From the NCBI RefSeq assembly GCF_014779715.1, contig NZ_JACXYU010000001.1, positions 124,001 to 188,000 of the forward strand: DNA of 64,000 bases, written 5' to 3'. Below the pieces are notes generated by a model that worked only from the letters and a program-made list of their open reading frames with translations, ran no database searches and was not told the origin of the DNA. The DNA is from Streptomyces chumphonensis. Lineage in GTDB: Bacteria; Actinomycetota; Actinomycetes; Streptomycetales; Streptomycetaceae. The translations under genes and the position numbers were made by a program. This document shows, piece by piece, positions 36,761 through 45,175 of this stretch (the stretch's first letter is position 1; each line of letters starts with the position of its first letter).

Positions 36761-37813
36761 CTAGCGCGGATGGTCGGCGAGGACCTCCAGGAGGCGGTCG
36801 ACGTCCGCGCCGCTGTTGTACAGGTGGAAGGAGGCGCGGAGGTTGCCCGCCCGCGCGGAGACCTCGACGCCCGCCTTGGCCAGCGCCGGCGCGGCGTCGC
36901 CCAGCCCCGGCACCGCGACGACGGCCGAGTCGGCCGGAACGGGACGGTGGCCCAGCTCCGTCGCCCCGGCACGGAACCGCGCGGCCAGCTCCCGGTTGTG
37001 GGTTCCGATCGCCGCCGGGCCGAGCTCCGCGATCAGCGCCAGGGAGGGCACGGCGCCGAGGAAGGGCAGGAAGGGCGGGGACTCGTCGAAGCGGCGCGCG
37101 GAGCGGGCGAGCTCGTCGATCGGTCCGTAGCACGCGTCCCAGGGCCGCTCCCCCGCGACCCACCCGGCGTGGGCGGGGACGAGGCCGCCCCCGTCCTCGG
37201 GCACGGTGAGGAACGACGTGCCGCGCGGGCACAGCAGCCACTTGTAGGCGCCGCAGACGGTGAAGTCCGCGAGCTCGGGGTCCATGGGCAGCCAGCCGGT
37301 CGACTGCGTGGTGTCGACGAGGACCCGGGCCCCGGCGGCCCGGGCGGCGGCGCGCACGGCCGCGAGGTCGGCCACGCGGCCGTCGGCGGACTGCACGGCG
37401 CTCACCGCGACCAGTCCCGTCCCCGGCCGCACCGCGTCCGCCAGCCCCTCCAGCGGCACCTGCCGCAGCCGCAGGTCGGGGCGGACGTGGAAGGGGTTGA
37501 CGAGGGAACTGAAGTCGCCGTCGGCGACGAGCACTTCGGTACCGGCGGGGAGGGACTGGGCGATCAGCCCGACGTGCACCGCCACGGCCGACCCGGTCGC
37601 GACCCGCTCGGCGGGCAGGCCGACGAGGGCGGCGAAGGCGGCGCGGGCCTCCTCGACCCGTTCGTAGTAGGCGGTCTGGTCCATGCGCGCCTCGGCCATC
37701 TCCTGGACGGCGGTGCGCAGTACGGCCGCGGTCCGGGCGGGGAAGATCCCGTGGGCGGCGGTGTTGAGGTACGTGGTCTGCGGTGCGAACTCCTGGCTCA
37801 ACGAACTCGGCAT
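36761..37813 (-). CDS. Class-V aminotransferase-fold PLP enzyme (kynureninase-like role possible)
   Basis: 350 residues from ATG 37813 (MPSSLSQEFAPQTTYLNTAAHG). The longer open frame upstream is not protein-like. The fold is shown by the N-terminal YLNTAAHGIFPA, the VLVDTTQSTGWLPMD segment that holds the Asp facing the pyridine nitrogen, and the PLP lysine in VCGAYKWLLCPRG. Family members include cysteine desulfurases, EgtE-type lyases and kynureninases. Next to a Trp halogenase and Trp dioxygenase, cleavage of chloro-kynurenine to chloro-anthranilate plus alanine is the attractive guess, but length and motifs do not prove it: true kynureninases are about 400 residues. It has its own terminator and is separated from the dioxygenase by 382 bases. 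Confidence 0.75.
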   Translation of the reverse strand: MPSSLSQEFAPQTTYLNTAAHGIFPARTAAVLRTAVQEMAEARMDQTAYYERVEEARAAFAALVGLPAERVATGSAVAVHVGLIAQSLPAGTEVLVADGDFSSLVNPFHVRPDLRLRQVPLEGLADAVRPGTGLVAVSAVQSADGRVADLAAVRAAARAAGARVLVDTTQSTGWLPMDPELADFTVCGAYKWLLCPRGTSFLTVPEDGGGLVPAHAGWVAGERPWDACYGPIDELARSARRFDESPPFLPFLGAVPSLALIAELGPAAIGTHNRELAARFRAGATELGHRPVPADSAVVAVPGLGDAAPALAKAGVEVSARAGNLRASFHLYNSGADVDRLLEVLADHPR

Positions 37814-37994
37814 GATCGCATTCTCCGGCGGCCGGGAGCCCGCTGTCCATGGCGAGTATCGTTCACCTTTCTCAAAGCCTGCCTTATCCCCGCAGGTCAG
37901 CCGCGTGGATGAGGCCCGACTCCCCCGCGTGGGGGAGACGGGTCGTCGTTCGGCAGGAGGTGGGACGGGGGCCGCCGCCGCCAGAGTCGTCACC

Positions 37995-38933
37995 ATGGAC
38001 AGACTGCTTCGGCTCCGCCCCGCGCTGTGCGCCCTGGCGCTCCTCTCCTGCCTCCCCTACATGACGCTCAAGCTGGTCTGGACGAGCGGCGGGGAGGTCG
38101 GCATCCCGGCCGGGAGTCCGCTCCTGGAGCCCGGGTCGGCCGGGGTCATGGCGGCCGTCAACGGAGCGACGCTGCTCATGGACGCCGGCGTCGTCGTGCT
38201 GGCCCTCGCCCTGACCCGCCCGTGGGGACGGCGGCTGCCGGCGCCGCTGCTCCTGGCACCGCTGTGGGCGGCGTCCGGGCTGCTGGGGCCGGTGCTGCTC
38301 AGCACGGTGCTGGACACGGCGCTCCGGCTGGGCGCCGCCCGTCCCGCACCGCCCTCGGAACCGTTCCTGGACGCCTGGGTCTTCACCGTCGTCTACACCG
38401 GATTCAGCCTCCAGGCCCTCGCGCTGGGCGGACTGCTGGCCGCCTACGTCGGGCAGCGCTGGGGTGCGCGCCTGCGGGGCGGCGGCGCGGCCCCGCGGGC
38501 GGCCGGGCCGCGCCGATCCGCCGCCCTCGCGGCGGCGTTGGCCGCCGTCCCGTTCACCGCCCACCTGGGGCGGGGGCTCGGGGCCGGCGGGGACGGGACC
38601 GTCCCCGTGAGCGTCGTGCTGGCCCTCGCGGCGCTGTCCGCCGGTGCGGGGGCCCTGCGGCTGGGGCTGCGGCCGCGCGGGCCGTGGCGGGGGGCGGCCG
38701 TGGTGGGCACCTGGTGCGGCGGGGCGGCCCTCGCCGCCTGGGGGGCGTGGTGGCTGCTCGTGCCGCTCCTCGACGCCCCCGTCTCCACGGCGGACGGCCC
38801 GTCCGTGCTGTGGCGGCTCACCTATGCTGCCCAGGTGATCACCGGTCTCGTGACGCTCGGCGTGCTGGCGGGCGTCACCGCGCGCCGACCGGAGCCCGCC
38901 CGGCCCGCCCGGCCCGTCCGGCCGCAGTGCTGA
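37995..38933 (+). CDS. Integral membrane protein upstream of a two-component system
   Basis: About 312 residues from ATG 37995. Many hydrophobic blocks (for example ALCALALLSCLPYMTLKLVW, then LLMDAGVVVLALALTRPW, AAVVGTWCGGAALAAWGAWWLLVPLL) suggest seven to eight membrane spans; the long basic loop near residue 165-175 would be cytoplasmic. I do not recognise a named family. It overlaps the kinase gene by seven bases and is divergent from the class-V gene (181-base gap). Probably a sensor accessory or the target of the pathway. Confidence 0.8.
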   Translation: MDRLLRLRPALCALALLSCLPYMTLKLVWTSGGEVGIPAGSPLLEPGSAGVMAAVNGATLLMDAGVVVLALALTRPWGRRLPAPLLLAPLWAASGLLGPVLLSTVLDTALRLGAARPAPPSEPFLDAWVFTVVYTGFSLQALALGGLLAAYVGQRWGARLRGGGAAPRAAGPRRSAALAAALAAVPFTAHLGRGLGAGGDGTVPVSVVLALAALSAGAGALRLGLRPRGPWRGAAVVGTWCGGAALAAWGAWWLLVPLLDAPVSTADGPSVLWRLTYAAQVITGLVTLGVLAGVTARRPEPARPARPVRPQC

Positions 38934-40171
38934 GCCGCTCGGGCCGCCGCCTGCGCCGCCTCGCACGGCGCTGGGCGCACCTGCTGCTGGGCGGCGCCCT
39001 GTTGATGCCGTTCTTCCTCCTCTCCTCCGTTCTGGTGGGTCTCGCCACCGGTGCGGCGAGCGTGCCGGTGGCGGACGTCCCCGGCCAGCTGGCCGCGTAC
39101 GCCCTCGCCCTGCCCTGCGCCGCCCTCGTCGGACTCTCCCCGCCGGTGCGGCCGTTGTCGGTGGCGGCGGTGCGGGCGCTGGGAGGTGTCGCCGCCGACC
39201 GGCTCGCCGACACCCCGGCCCGTTCCCCGTCGGCACGGCGGCGCGCGGCGGGCTGGTTCACGCTGCACACCGGCCTCGGGGCCCTCGTCAGCGGTGCGAC
39301 GCTGGCCGTCCCGCCCGCCACGGTCGTGCTCGTGGCCACGCCCTTCTCCGCCGCCGTGCGCGGCTCCGGTCTCGGCTGGCCGCTCGGCTCCCCGTGGCTC
39401 GGCCCGGTGGCCGGACTGCTGCTGCTCACCGTGCCGGTGGGCGCGGCGGCGGGCGCCGGACGGGTGCTGGCACGGTGCGCCCCCGTGCTGCTCGGGCCGA
39501 GCCCGGCCGACCGGCTCGCCGCCGCCGAGGAGCGGGCCGAACGCCTGGCGGTCCGCAACCGGCTGGCCCGGGAGCTGCACGACGCCGTCGGTCACGCGCT
39601 GAGCGCCGTCACGCTCCAGGCGGGCGCGGCACGCCGGGTGCTCGACCACGATCCGGGGTTCGTCCGGGAGGCGCTCGCGGCGATCGAGACCACGACGCGG
39701 GACGCGGTGGCCGAACTCGACGCCGTGCTCGGCACGTTGCGGGAGGACGCCGAGGACGCCGGGCCGGAGCGGCGCGCCCCCGCCCCGACGCTGGCGGCCC
39801 TGCCGACGCTGCTGGCCCACGTCCGGGCCGCCGGAGCCGAGGTCGCGGCGCACCTGCCGGAGGACCTGGAGGGCCTACCGGCATCCGCCTCCCGCGAGGC
39901 GTACCGGATCGTGCAGGAGGGGCTGTCCAACGCGCTGCGGTACGCGGCCTTGGACCTTCCGATCCGGCTCGACGTGACCAGGAGGGACGAGGAGTTGACC
40001 ATCACGCTCACGAACGCCGTGCCGGGACCCGCGCGGCGCGGGCGCACCGGCGGGCGCGGGCTGCGCGGCATGGCCGAACGGGCGGCGCTGCTCGGCGGCA
40101 CGGTCGAGGCGGGTCCGTGCGCGGACGGCTGGCGCGTCGCGGCGCGGCTTCCGCTGCGGGGTGCGCGATGA
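38927..40171 (+). CDS. Sensor histidine kinase, NarL/DesK type (HisKA_3)
   Basis: About 414 residues from GTG 38927, overlapping the upstream membrane protein. The N-terminal half has four hydrophobic spans. The dimerisation domain has the phospho-acceptor His218 in NRLARELHDAVGHALSAV, the HisKA_3 signature. The ATPase domain shows EAYRIVQEGLSNALRYA (N box) and GGRGLRGMAERAALLGG (G boxes). Its stop overlaps the response regulator start as ATGA, so the pair is translationally coupled. The signal is unknown; no extracellular domain of size is visible, so it may sense the membrane. Confidence 0.92.
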   Translation: MLSRSGRRLRRLARRWAHLLLGGALLMPFFLLSSVLVGLATGAASVPVADVPGQLAAYALALPCAALVGLSPPVRPLSVAAVRALGGVAADRLADTPARSPSARRRAAGWFTLHTGLGALVSGATLAVPPATVVLVATPFSAAVRGSGLGWPLGSPWLGPVAGLLLLTVPVGAAAGAGRVLARCAPVLLGPSPADRLAAAEERAERLAVRNRLARELHDAVGHALSAVTLQAGAARRVLDHDPGFVREALAAIETTTRDAVAELDAVLGTLREDAEDAGPERRAPAPTLAALPTLLAHVRAAGAEVAAHLPEDLEGLPASASREAYRIVQEGLSNALRYAALDLPIRLDVTRRDEELTITLTNAVPGPARRGRTGGRGLRGMAERAALLGGTVEAGPCADGWRVAARLPLRGAR

Positions 40172-40824
40172 GCGCGACGCGGATCGTGCTCGCCGACGAC
40201 GAACGGCTCGTGCGGGTCGCGCTGCGGGCCATCCTGGGGTGCGAGCCGGACCTGGAGGTCGTCGGCGAGGCGGCCACGGGGGCCGAGGCCGTGTCCGTGG
40301 TGCGCGCACTGCGCCCGGACCTCGTCCTCATGGACGTGCGGATGCCCGAGGTGGACGGCATCCGCGCCACGGAGCGGCTGCTGGCGACGCTGGACCCGCC
40401 ACCGCGCGTCGTCGTCCTCACTACCTTCGAGAACGACGCGTCCGTCTACGCGGCGCTGCGGGCCGGGGCCGTCGGATTCCTGCTCAAGCGGACCGCCGCG
40501 GAGGATCTGGTGCGGGCCGTGCGACTGGCCGCCCGCAGCGACACCCTGCTGTTCCCCGCGGCGGTGCGGGCCCTGGCGGCCCACCACGCGCCCGGTACCC
40601 GGGACACCCTCACCCCCCGGCTGTCCGCCCGGGAGGCGGAGGTGCTGCGCCTGATGGCCGAGGGCCTGAGCAACGCGGAGATCGCCGAGCGGCTGACCGT
40701 GGGTGCCGAGACGGTCAAGTCCCACGTGGCGGCGGTGCTCGCCGAACTGGGCGCCCGGGACCGCACCCAGGCGGTGATCACCGCGTACGAGCACGGCTTC
40801 GTCCGCCCCGGTGGACGGGGCTGA
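40168..40824 (+). CDS. Response regulator, NarL/LuxR type
   Basis: 218 residues. The receiver domain is complete: acidic pair LADDE, phospho-acceptor Asp56 in LVLMDVRMP, Thr in VLTTFEND and Lys in GFLLKRTAAED. The C-terminal LuxR domain (about 150-212) reads LSAREAEVLRLMAEGLSNAEIAERLTVGAETVKSHVAAVLAEL. Unlike the cluster regulator at 32407, it keeps all catalytic residues and works with the kinase just upstream. Targets are unknown; the membrane-protein gene of its own operon is a likely one. Confidence 0.95.
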   Translation: MSATRIVLADDERLVRVALRAILGCEPDLEVVGEAATGAEAVSVVRALRPDLVLMDVRMPEVDGIRATERLLATLDPPPRVVVLTTFENDASVYAALRAGAVGFLLKRTAAEDLVRAVRLAARSDTLLFPAAVRALAAHHAPGTRDTLTPRLSAREAEVLRLMAEGLSNAEIAERLTVGAETVKSHVAAVLAELGARDRTQAVITAYEHGFVRPGGRG

Positions 40825-41084
40825 GCCGCCGCCGGCGCCCGGCGCGGACACCGCAGCCGCACGCCGGGGGGGCACGGAAGGGGCCGGGCCCCCTCCCCCG
40901 ATTGCCACAGGTCACCCGAACGCCGCAACGGCGATCCTGAGCTGCGAGGACGCTCCGCCGCCCGGCCCGCCCGGCGGCGAAACGCGGACGGCCCGCGCCC
41001 GATCGCCTCGCGGCGGCCCCCGGCGCCCGGTTTCCTCGGCACATGAGTGCCGAACCCCGGCCTGGTGCTGAAGGAGTGAGCAGG

Positions 41085-41288
41085 ATGCGCCCAGCCCGTG
41101 CCCTGACCGGTCTCGTGCTGTCCATAGCCGCCCCGGCGGCGTCGGGACTCACGGCGGCGCCCGCCCTCGCCGCGGACGCCTCGGTGAGCGGCGGCGCCAC
41201 CGGGTCCCTGGCCGCCGCGGCGGTGCTCGCCCTGGGCGCGGCGGGCGGGAGCTGGCTGCTGCACCGGCGCGACCGGGACCGGCCCTGA
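41085..41288 (+). CDS. Small exported protein next to a sortase
   Basis: 67 residues from ATG 41085, with AAGGAG eight bases upstream (41071-41076); an earlier in-frame ATG at 41043 lacks that spacing. It has a signal peptide (basic MRPAR, hydrophobic core, APALAA cleavage-like site), a short loop, then a second hydrophobic stretch and a basic tail RRDRDRP, the layout of sortase-anchored or membrane-anchored small proteins, but without an LPxTG-type motif. It is 44 bases before the sortase gene. Function unknown. The 260 bases before it hold no gene. Confidence 0.7.
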   Translation: MRPARALTGLVLSIAAPAASGLTAAPALAADASVSGGATGSLAAAAVLALGAAGGSWLLHRRDRDRP

Positions 41289-41332
41289 GCGGCTGCGGCC
41301 GAGCACCGTCGAGGACCCGCCGGAGGCACACG

Positions 41333-42019
41333 ATGGACCGAGCGCAGCGCCGCCGCGAGACGATCGCCGCGACCCTGACGGCGGTCGGGCTGTGCGCCGG
41401 GGTGTGGCTCATCGACCACAGCCCGCAGGACGAAATGCCCCCGCAACCCGCACCCGAGCAGGCCGTCGCCCCCTCCGAACGGCCGGAGGTCGCCGCCGGC
41501 TCGGGCGCCATCGTGCCGCTGCCGCCCGCGGAACCCGTGCGGGTGCGCATACCCGGCGTCCGGGTCGACGCGGCCGTCATGCCGCTCGGCCTGGAGGAGG
41601 ACGGCAGCCTGGAGGTGCCCCCGCAGACGGCCGTGAACCTCACCGGCTGGTACCAGGGCGGGGCGACGCCCGGCTCCCGGGGGACGGCCATCATCGCCGG
41701 GCACGTCGACAACGCGTCGGGGCCGAGCGTCTTCTACGGCCTCGGGGCGCTCACGCGGGGGGACACCGTCGCCGTGGACCGGGTGGACGGGCTGACCGCC
41801 GAGTTCCGCATCCACGCCGTAGAGGTCCACGACCGGGACGCCTTCCCCGACGAGAAGGTCTACGGCCCCTCCGAGCGGGCCGAGATACGGCTCATCACCT
41901 GCGGCGGCGGCTACTCCAGCACGGAGGGCTACCTCGGCAACGTCGTCGTCTACGGCCACCTGACGGCCATCACCGTCACCCCCGACACCACCGCGGCGGC
42001 CGCCCGCGGGCCGGGCTGA
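41333..42019 (+). CDS. Class F sortase
   Basis: 228 residues. One N-terminal membrane segment (about 10-28) is followed by a Pro/Ala/Glu-rich linker and the sortase barrel. The catalytic His124 is in IAGHVD and Cys190 in RLITCGGG; the closing strand GYLGNVVVYGH follows. Class F sortases of actinobacteria are transpeptidases acting outside the membrane. The neighbouring small protein lacks a clear sorting motif, so the substrate is unknown. ATG 41333 was chosen because it gives the expected short basic N-terminus. Confidence 0.92.
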   Translation: MDRAQRRRETIAATLTAVGLCAGVWLIDHSPQDEMPPQPAPEQAVAPSERPEVAAGSGAIVPLPPAEPVRVRIPGVRVDAAVMPLGLEEDGSLEVPPQTAVNLTGWYQGGATPGSRGTAIIAGHVDNASGPSVFYGLGALTRGDTVAVDRVDGLTAEFRIHAVEVHDRDAFPDEKVYGPSERAEIRLITCGGGYSSTEGYLGNVVVYGHLTAITVTPDTTAAAARGPG

Positions 42020-42072
42020 GCCGGCGCCGGGCCCGGCGGAACCGTGCCGCCCGGCCGGTCGTTACGACGGGC

Positions 42073-43266
42073 ATGACCGCAATGACTCCTGGCTCGAACC
42101 TGCCCCTCTCCGCGGCCCGGGTGGCCGTCGACGTCGCCGCTCCGGTGCGGCTGGACGTGTCGGGCCTGCTGATCACCGCCGACGGCAAGGTGCGTTCCGA
42201 CGCCGACTTCGTCTTCTACAACCAGCCCTCCGCCCCGGGGGTCTCGCACAGCGGCGGCAGCGGTACCGACACCATCACCGTCGACACGGCCGCCGTCCCC
42301 GCCGAGATCGAGAAGGTGGTCGTCACGGCCAGCCTCGACGCTCCCGGGGCCACCTTCGCGGGCACCGAGCCGACCGGCACGGTGCGCGACGCCGCGTCCG
42401 GCGCGGTGGTGGCGACGTTCACCCCGCCGCGGCTCGGTCCGGAGACGGCGCTGGTCCTGGTGGAGGTCTACCGGCGCGGCGGCGGCTGGAAGGTGCGGGC
42501 CGTCGGCCAGGGGTACGCGAACGGTCTGGCGGGCATCGCCACGGACTTCGGGGTCACCGTGGAGGAGCCGGCCCCCGCCCCGGCGCCCGCCGCCCCGCCG
42601 GCGCCGCCCGCCCCGCCGGTCCCGCAGGCGGCCCCCGCACCGCAGCCCCCGGCCCAGCCGGCACCGCCCGCCCCGCCCGCACCGGGCGCGGGGAAGATCA
42701 ACCTGGACAAGGGCCGCGTCGACCTGCGGAAGAACGAGACGGTCTCCCTGGTCAAGAACGACCGTCCGGTGCTCGGCGCCCTGCGCATGGGGCTCGGCTG
42801 GGAGCCCGCCTACCGGGGCAGGGACATCGACCTGGACGCCTCGGTCATCGCCTACGACGCCAACCGCAAGCCGATCGACGTCTGCTACTTCGGCAAGCTG
42901 AACATCCTACGCGGCGCGATCCAGCACTCCGGCGACAACCTCACCGGCGAGGGCGCGGGGGACGACGAGACGATCACCGTGCACCTGGACGGCCTCCCGC
43001 CGGAGGTCACGGGGCTGGTCTTCACCGTGAACTCCTACCGGGGGCAGAAGTTCAGCCAGGTGGCCAAGGCGTACTGCCGGCTGCTCGACACCGGCGGCCA
43101 GGAGCTGGTGCGCTTCGACCTGACGGAGTCCGAGCCGCGCACGGCGGTCCTCATGGCCAAGTTCATCCGGCAGTTCTCCGGCGAGTGGGAGATGACGGCG
43201 CTCGGGCACTTCCTCGACGCCCGCACCGCCCGCTCCCTGCTCAAGCCCGCCGGCCAGGCCCTGTGA
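42073..43266 (+). CDS. Tandem TerD-domain protein with Pro/Ala linker
   Basis: 397 residues from ATG 42073. Domain one (about 20-165) and domain two (about 215-390) are both stress-protein (TerD/CABP1) folds; the second shows the typical calcium-site pattern GLGWEPAYRGRDIDLDASVIAYD and GEGAGDDETITVHLDGLPPEV. Domain one is more divergent and lacks the DLDAS signature. They are joined by about 45 residues rich in Pro and Ala. TerD proteins bind calcium and are linked to tellurite and phage/stress resistance and to development in Streptomyces. No other ter genes are near. Confidence 0.88.
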   Translation: MTAMTPGSNLPLSAARVAVDVAAPVRLDVSGLLITADGKVRSDADFVFYNQPSAPGVSHSGGSGTDTITVDTAAVPAEIEKVVVTASLDAPGATFAGTEPTGTVRDAASGAVVATFTPPRLGPETALVLVEVYRRGGGWKVRAVGQGYANGLAGIATDFGVTVEEPAPAPAPAAPPAPPAPPVPQAAPAPQPPAQPAPPAPPAPGAGKINLDKGRVDLRKNETVSLVKNDRPVLGALRMGLGWEPAYRGRDIDLDASVIAYDANRKPIDVCYFGKLNILRGAIQHSGDNLTGEGAGDDETITVHLDGLPPEVTGLVFTVNSYRGQKFSQVAKAYCRLLDTGGQELVRFDLTESEPRTAVLMAKFIRQFSGEWEMTALGHFLDARTARSLLKPAGQAL

Positions 43267-43275
43267 CCGCGCCGG

Positions 43276-43300
43276 CAGCGGTGCCGGTCGGGCACCGCTG
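43276..43300. terminator. 10-bp hairpin between convergent genes
   Basis: CAGCGGTGCC (43276-43285) pairs perfectly with 43291-43300 around a 5-base loop. It starts ten bases after the TerD stop and lies before the stop of the leftward gene at 43360. Fits a terminator of the TerD gene. Confidence 0.6.
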
Positions 43301-43359
43301 ACGCTGACGTCGAGCCCGGCGGGGCCGCCGGGCGACGCCGGGCCCCGGCCGCGCCCGGC

Positions 43360-44901
43360 TCAGGCGCGGCGGGAGCGGGCCTTGTAGGCGGCCTTGCGGG
43401 CCGCCTTGGCCGCCGTCCGGTCGGGGTGCACCCGGGCCATGGCCTCCAGCACCCGCGCCGTGGCCGGATGGTCGACGCGCCACGCCTTCTCGAAGAACCC
43501 GCTGTGCTGGGCCACGAGCCCGGCCATCAGTTCGCTCAGCTCCGGGGAGGCGGCCGTCGGGTCCTCGGGGTCCAGCTGGGCGGCGAGGGTGTCGACGGTG
43601 AGCCAGAAGATCAGCTCCTCGTCGGGCGGCGGCACGTCCCGCGCGCCCCGTTCGGCCAGCCAGACCCGGGCGAGCCCGCCCAGCTCGGCGTCGGACAGCA
43701 CCGCGCGCAGGGCGGGCTCGGCCTCGGCACCGACCAGCGCCAGCCCCTGCTGGCACAGCAGGCGGCGGCGCGGAGCCAGGGCGTCGGCCCCCCGTGCGGC
43801 GCCGAGCAGCTCCTGGGCGGCCTCCGGGACGGGACGGCCCACGAGCCACTGCTCGAGCTCCGCCTGGGCCAGCTCCTCGGGGTAGCCGGACGCCGCACCG
43901 AGCAGGGCGGCCGCGTCCGCCTCCTTGAGGTCGCCGACGAGGGGGGCGGTGAACCCCGCCTCCAGCAGCCGGGCCCGCTCCCCGTGCACGCCCAGCGGCG
44001 TGAGGCGCACCATGCCGTACCGCGACAGCTCCTCGTCCTCCACCTCCTGGGCGGGCAACGGCTGTTCGTCGGCCTCTTGGAGCAACTCCTCGTCCATCGG
44101 GCGGTACTCGACCGCCCCGGCCGCCTCCAGACCGCGCAACTGCCCGTCCAGCAGCATCATCACGTCCGAGACCTCCTCCAGGACCGCGTCGGAGGGCTGC
44201 TCCGGGCCGTCGGGGTCGTCGGGCAGGACGAGCGACGCGGCCAGCACGGGCAGCGGCACCATGGCGCCCGAGGCGAGGGAGGGGTCGGTGGCGGTGAGGA
44301 GGTAGAGGTTGCCGAGCGCGCCGTCGAGCAGGTCGGCGGACTCCTCGGCCTCCCCCCCCAGCGCCTCGGGGTCGAGGGCCTCGGGGTCGAGCGTGCCGTC
44401 CGCGCCGGTGGCGTCCTCCAGGGCGTCCGCCAGCAGGCCCTCCATGGGGCGCAGGGCCGCCAGGCTGAGGGCGACCTCCCACACGTCGCGCCACAGCTCC
44501 AGGACGTCGGCCGGGCCGCCGGCGGTGAGCAGCTTCACGCTCTCCCCGGTGACCGCGACCTCCCCCGTCGCGGCGTCGTCGGCCGCCTCGTCGGCCGGTC
44601 CGGCGTCGGCGGCGTCCTCGGCGGGCAGGACTGCGGCCAGCCCCGTCTCGGTGGCGACCTGCCAGGCGTCGGCGAGCTCCTCGCGCCCCTCCGGCGTGGC
44701 CTCCAGCCCGAGCAGGTCGAGCGCCTCGGCGACCCTCGCCTCCGGGAGCTCGCCGCCCACCGTCAGGCGCACGCCGTCGCCGACCCACCGGGCGAGCGCG
44801 ACGGCCCGGTTCAGCAGCGGCACGGCGAGCGCGTCCCGGGCCAGCTCTGCCTCGGCGGGCAGCCGCACGGGCGGCATGGGCGGACGGTCGTCACCGGTCA
44901 T
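43360..44901 (-). CDS. Conserved hypothetical protein, acidic, helical
   Basis: 513 residues, ATG 44901. No known catalytic motif found. The composition is very rich in Ala, Leu, Glu and Asp, with an acidic stretch (about 95-115 and 165-195) and a basic C-terminal tail (AAKAARKAAYKARSRRA). Helix-rich with possible winged-helix-like section around RYGMVRLTPLGVHGERARLLEAG. Such single genes of 500 residues are common in Streptomyces cores. It is likely cytoplasmic. I do not assign a function. Confidence 0.7.
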   Translation of the reverse strand: MTGDDRPPMPPVRLPAEAELARDALAVPLLNRAVALARWVGDGVRLTVGGELPEARVAEALDLLGLEATPEGREELADAWQVATETGLAAVLPAEDAADAGPADEAADDAATGEVAVTGESVKLLTAGGPADVLELWRDVWEVALSLAALRPMEGLLADALEDATGADGTLDPEALDPEALGGEAEESADLLDGALGNLYLLTATDPSLASGAMVPLPVLAASLVLPDDPDGPEQPSDAVLEEVSDVMMLLDGQLRGLEAAGAVEYRPMDEELLQEADEQPLPAQEVEDEELSRYGMVRLTPLGVHGERARLLEAGFTAPLVGDLKEADAAALLGAASGYPEELAQAELEQWLVGRPVPEAAQELLGAARGADALAPRRRLLCQQGLALVGAEAEPALRAVLSDAELGGLARVWLAERGARDVPPPDEELIFWLTVDTLAAQLDPEDPTAASPELSELMAGLVAQHSGFFEKAWRVDHPATARVLEAMARVHPDRTAAKAARKAAYKARSRRA

Positions 44902-45092
44902 CGGCGTCGGGCTCCTCGCGACGGGGAAGCGGAAGGGTGGGCGGTACGCACGGCGGTGGCACGAGAGGCCCCGTGGTGCACAGCGGTTGTCAGCCGGCCA
45001 CCCAGCCTAGCGCCGCTTCGGCCGGTACTCGCCCGTACGCGCCCATCGCCCCGGGTTCACCGGTCCGCCTGTTCCGGGCCACTCCACGTGCC

Positions 45093-45121
45093 TTGACATC
45101 GCCTCAGCTCTGGGCGATTTT
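45093..45121 (+). promoter_or_regulatory. Sigma-70-like promoter of the secreted nuclease gene
   Basis: A consensus -35 TTGACA (45093-45098) is followed after 17 bases by GATTTT (45116-45121), which keeps the key A and final T of the -10. The nuclease GTG is 54 bases downstream with GGAGGGA as ribosome site. The rest of the 274-base gap (44902-45175) holds nothing I can name. Confidence 0.55.
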
Positions 45122-45175
45122 TACGCGCGTAGAAATCCCCCGCGCCACCCCCATCCCGTCCCGGAGGGACCGCAC

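Noticed and set aside
36761..37813. Confident naming of the class-V enzyme as kynureninase
   Set aside because: It is 350 residues with motifs shared by desulfurases and EgtE-type lyases; only context points to kynurenine.
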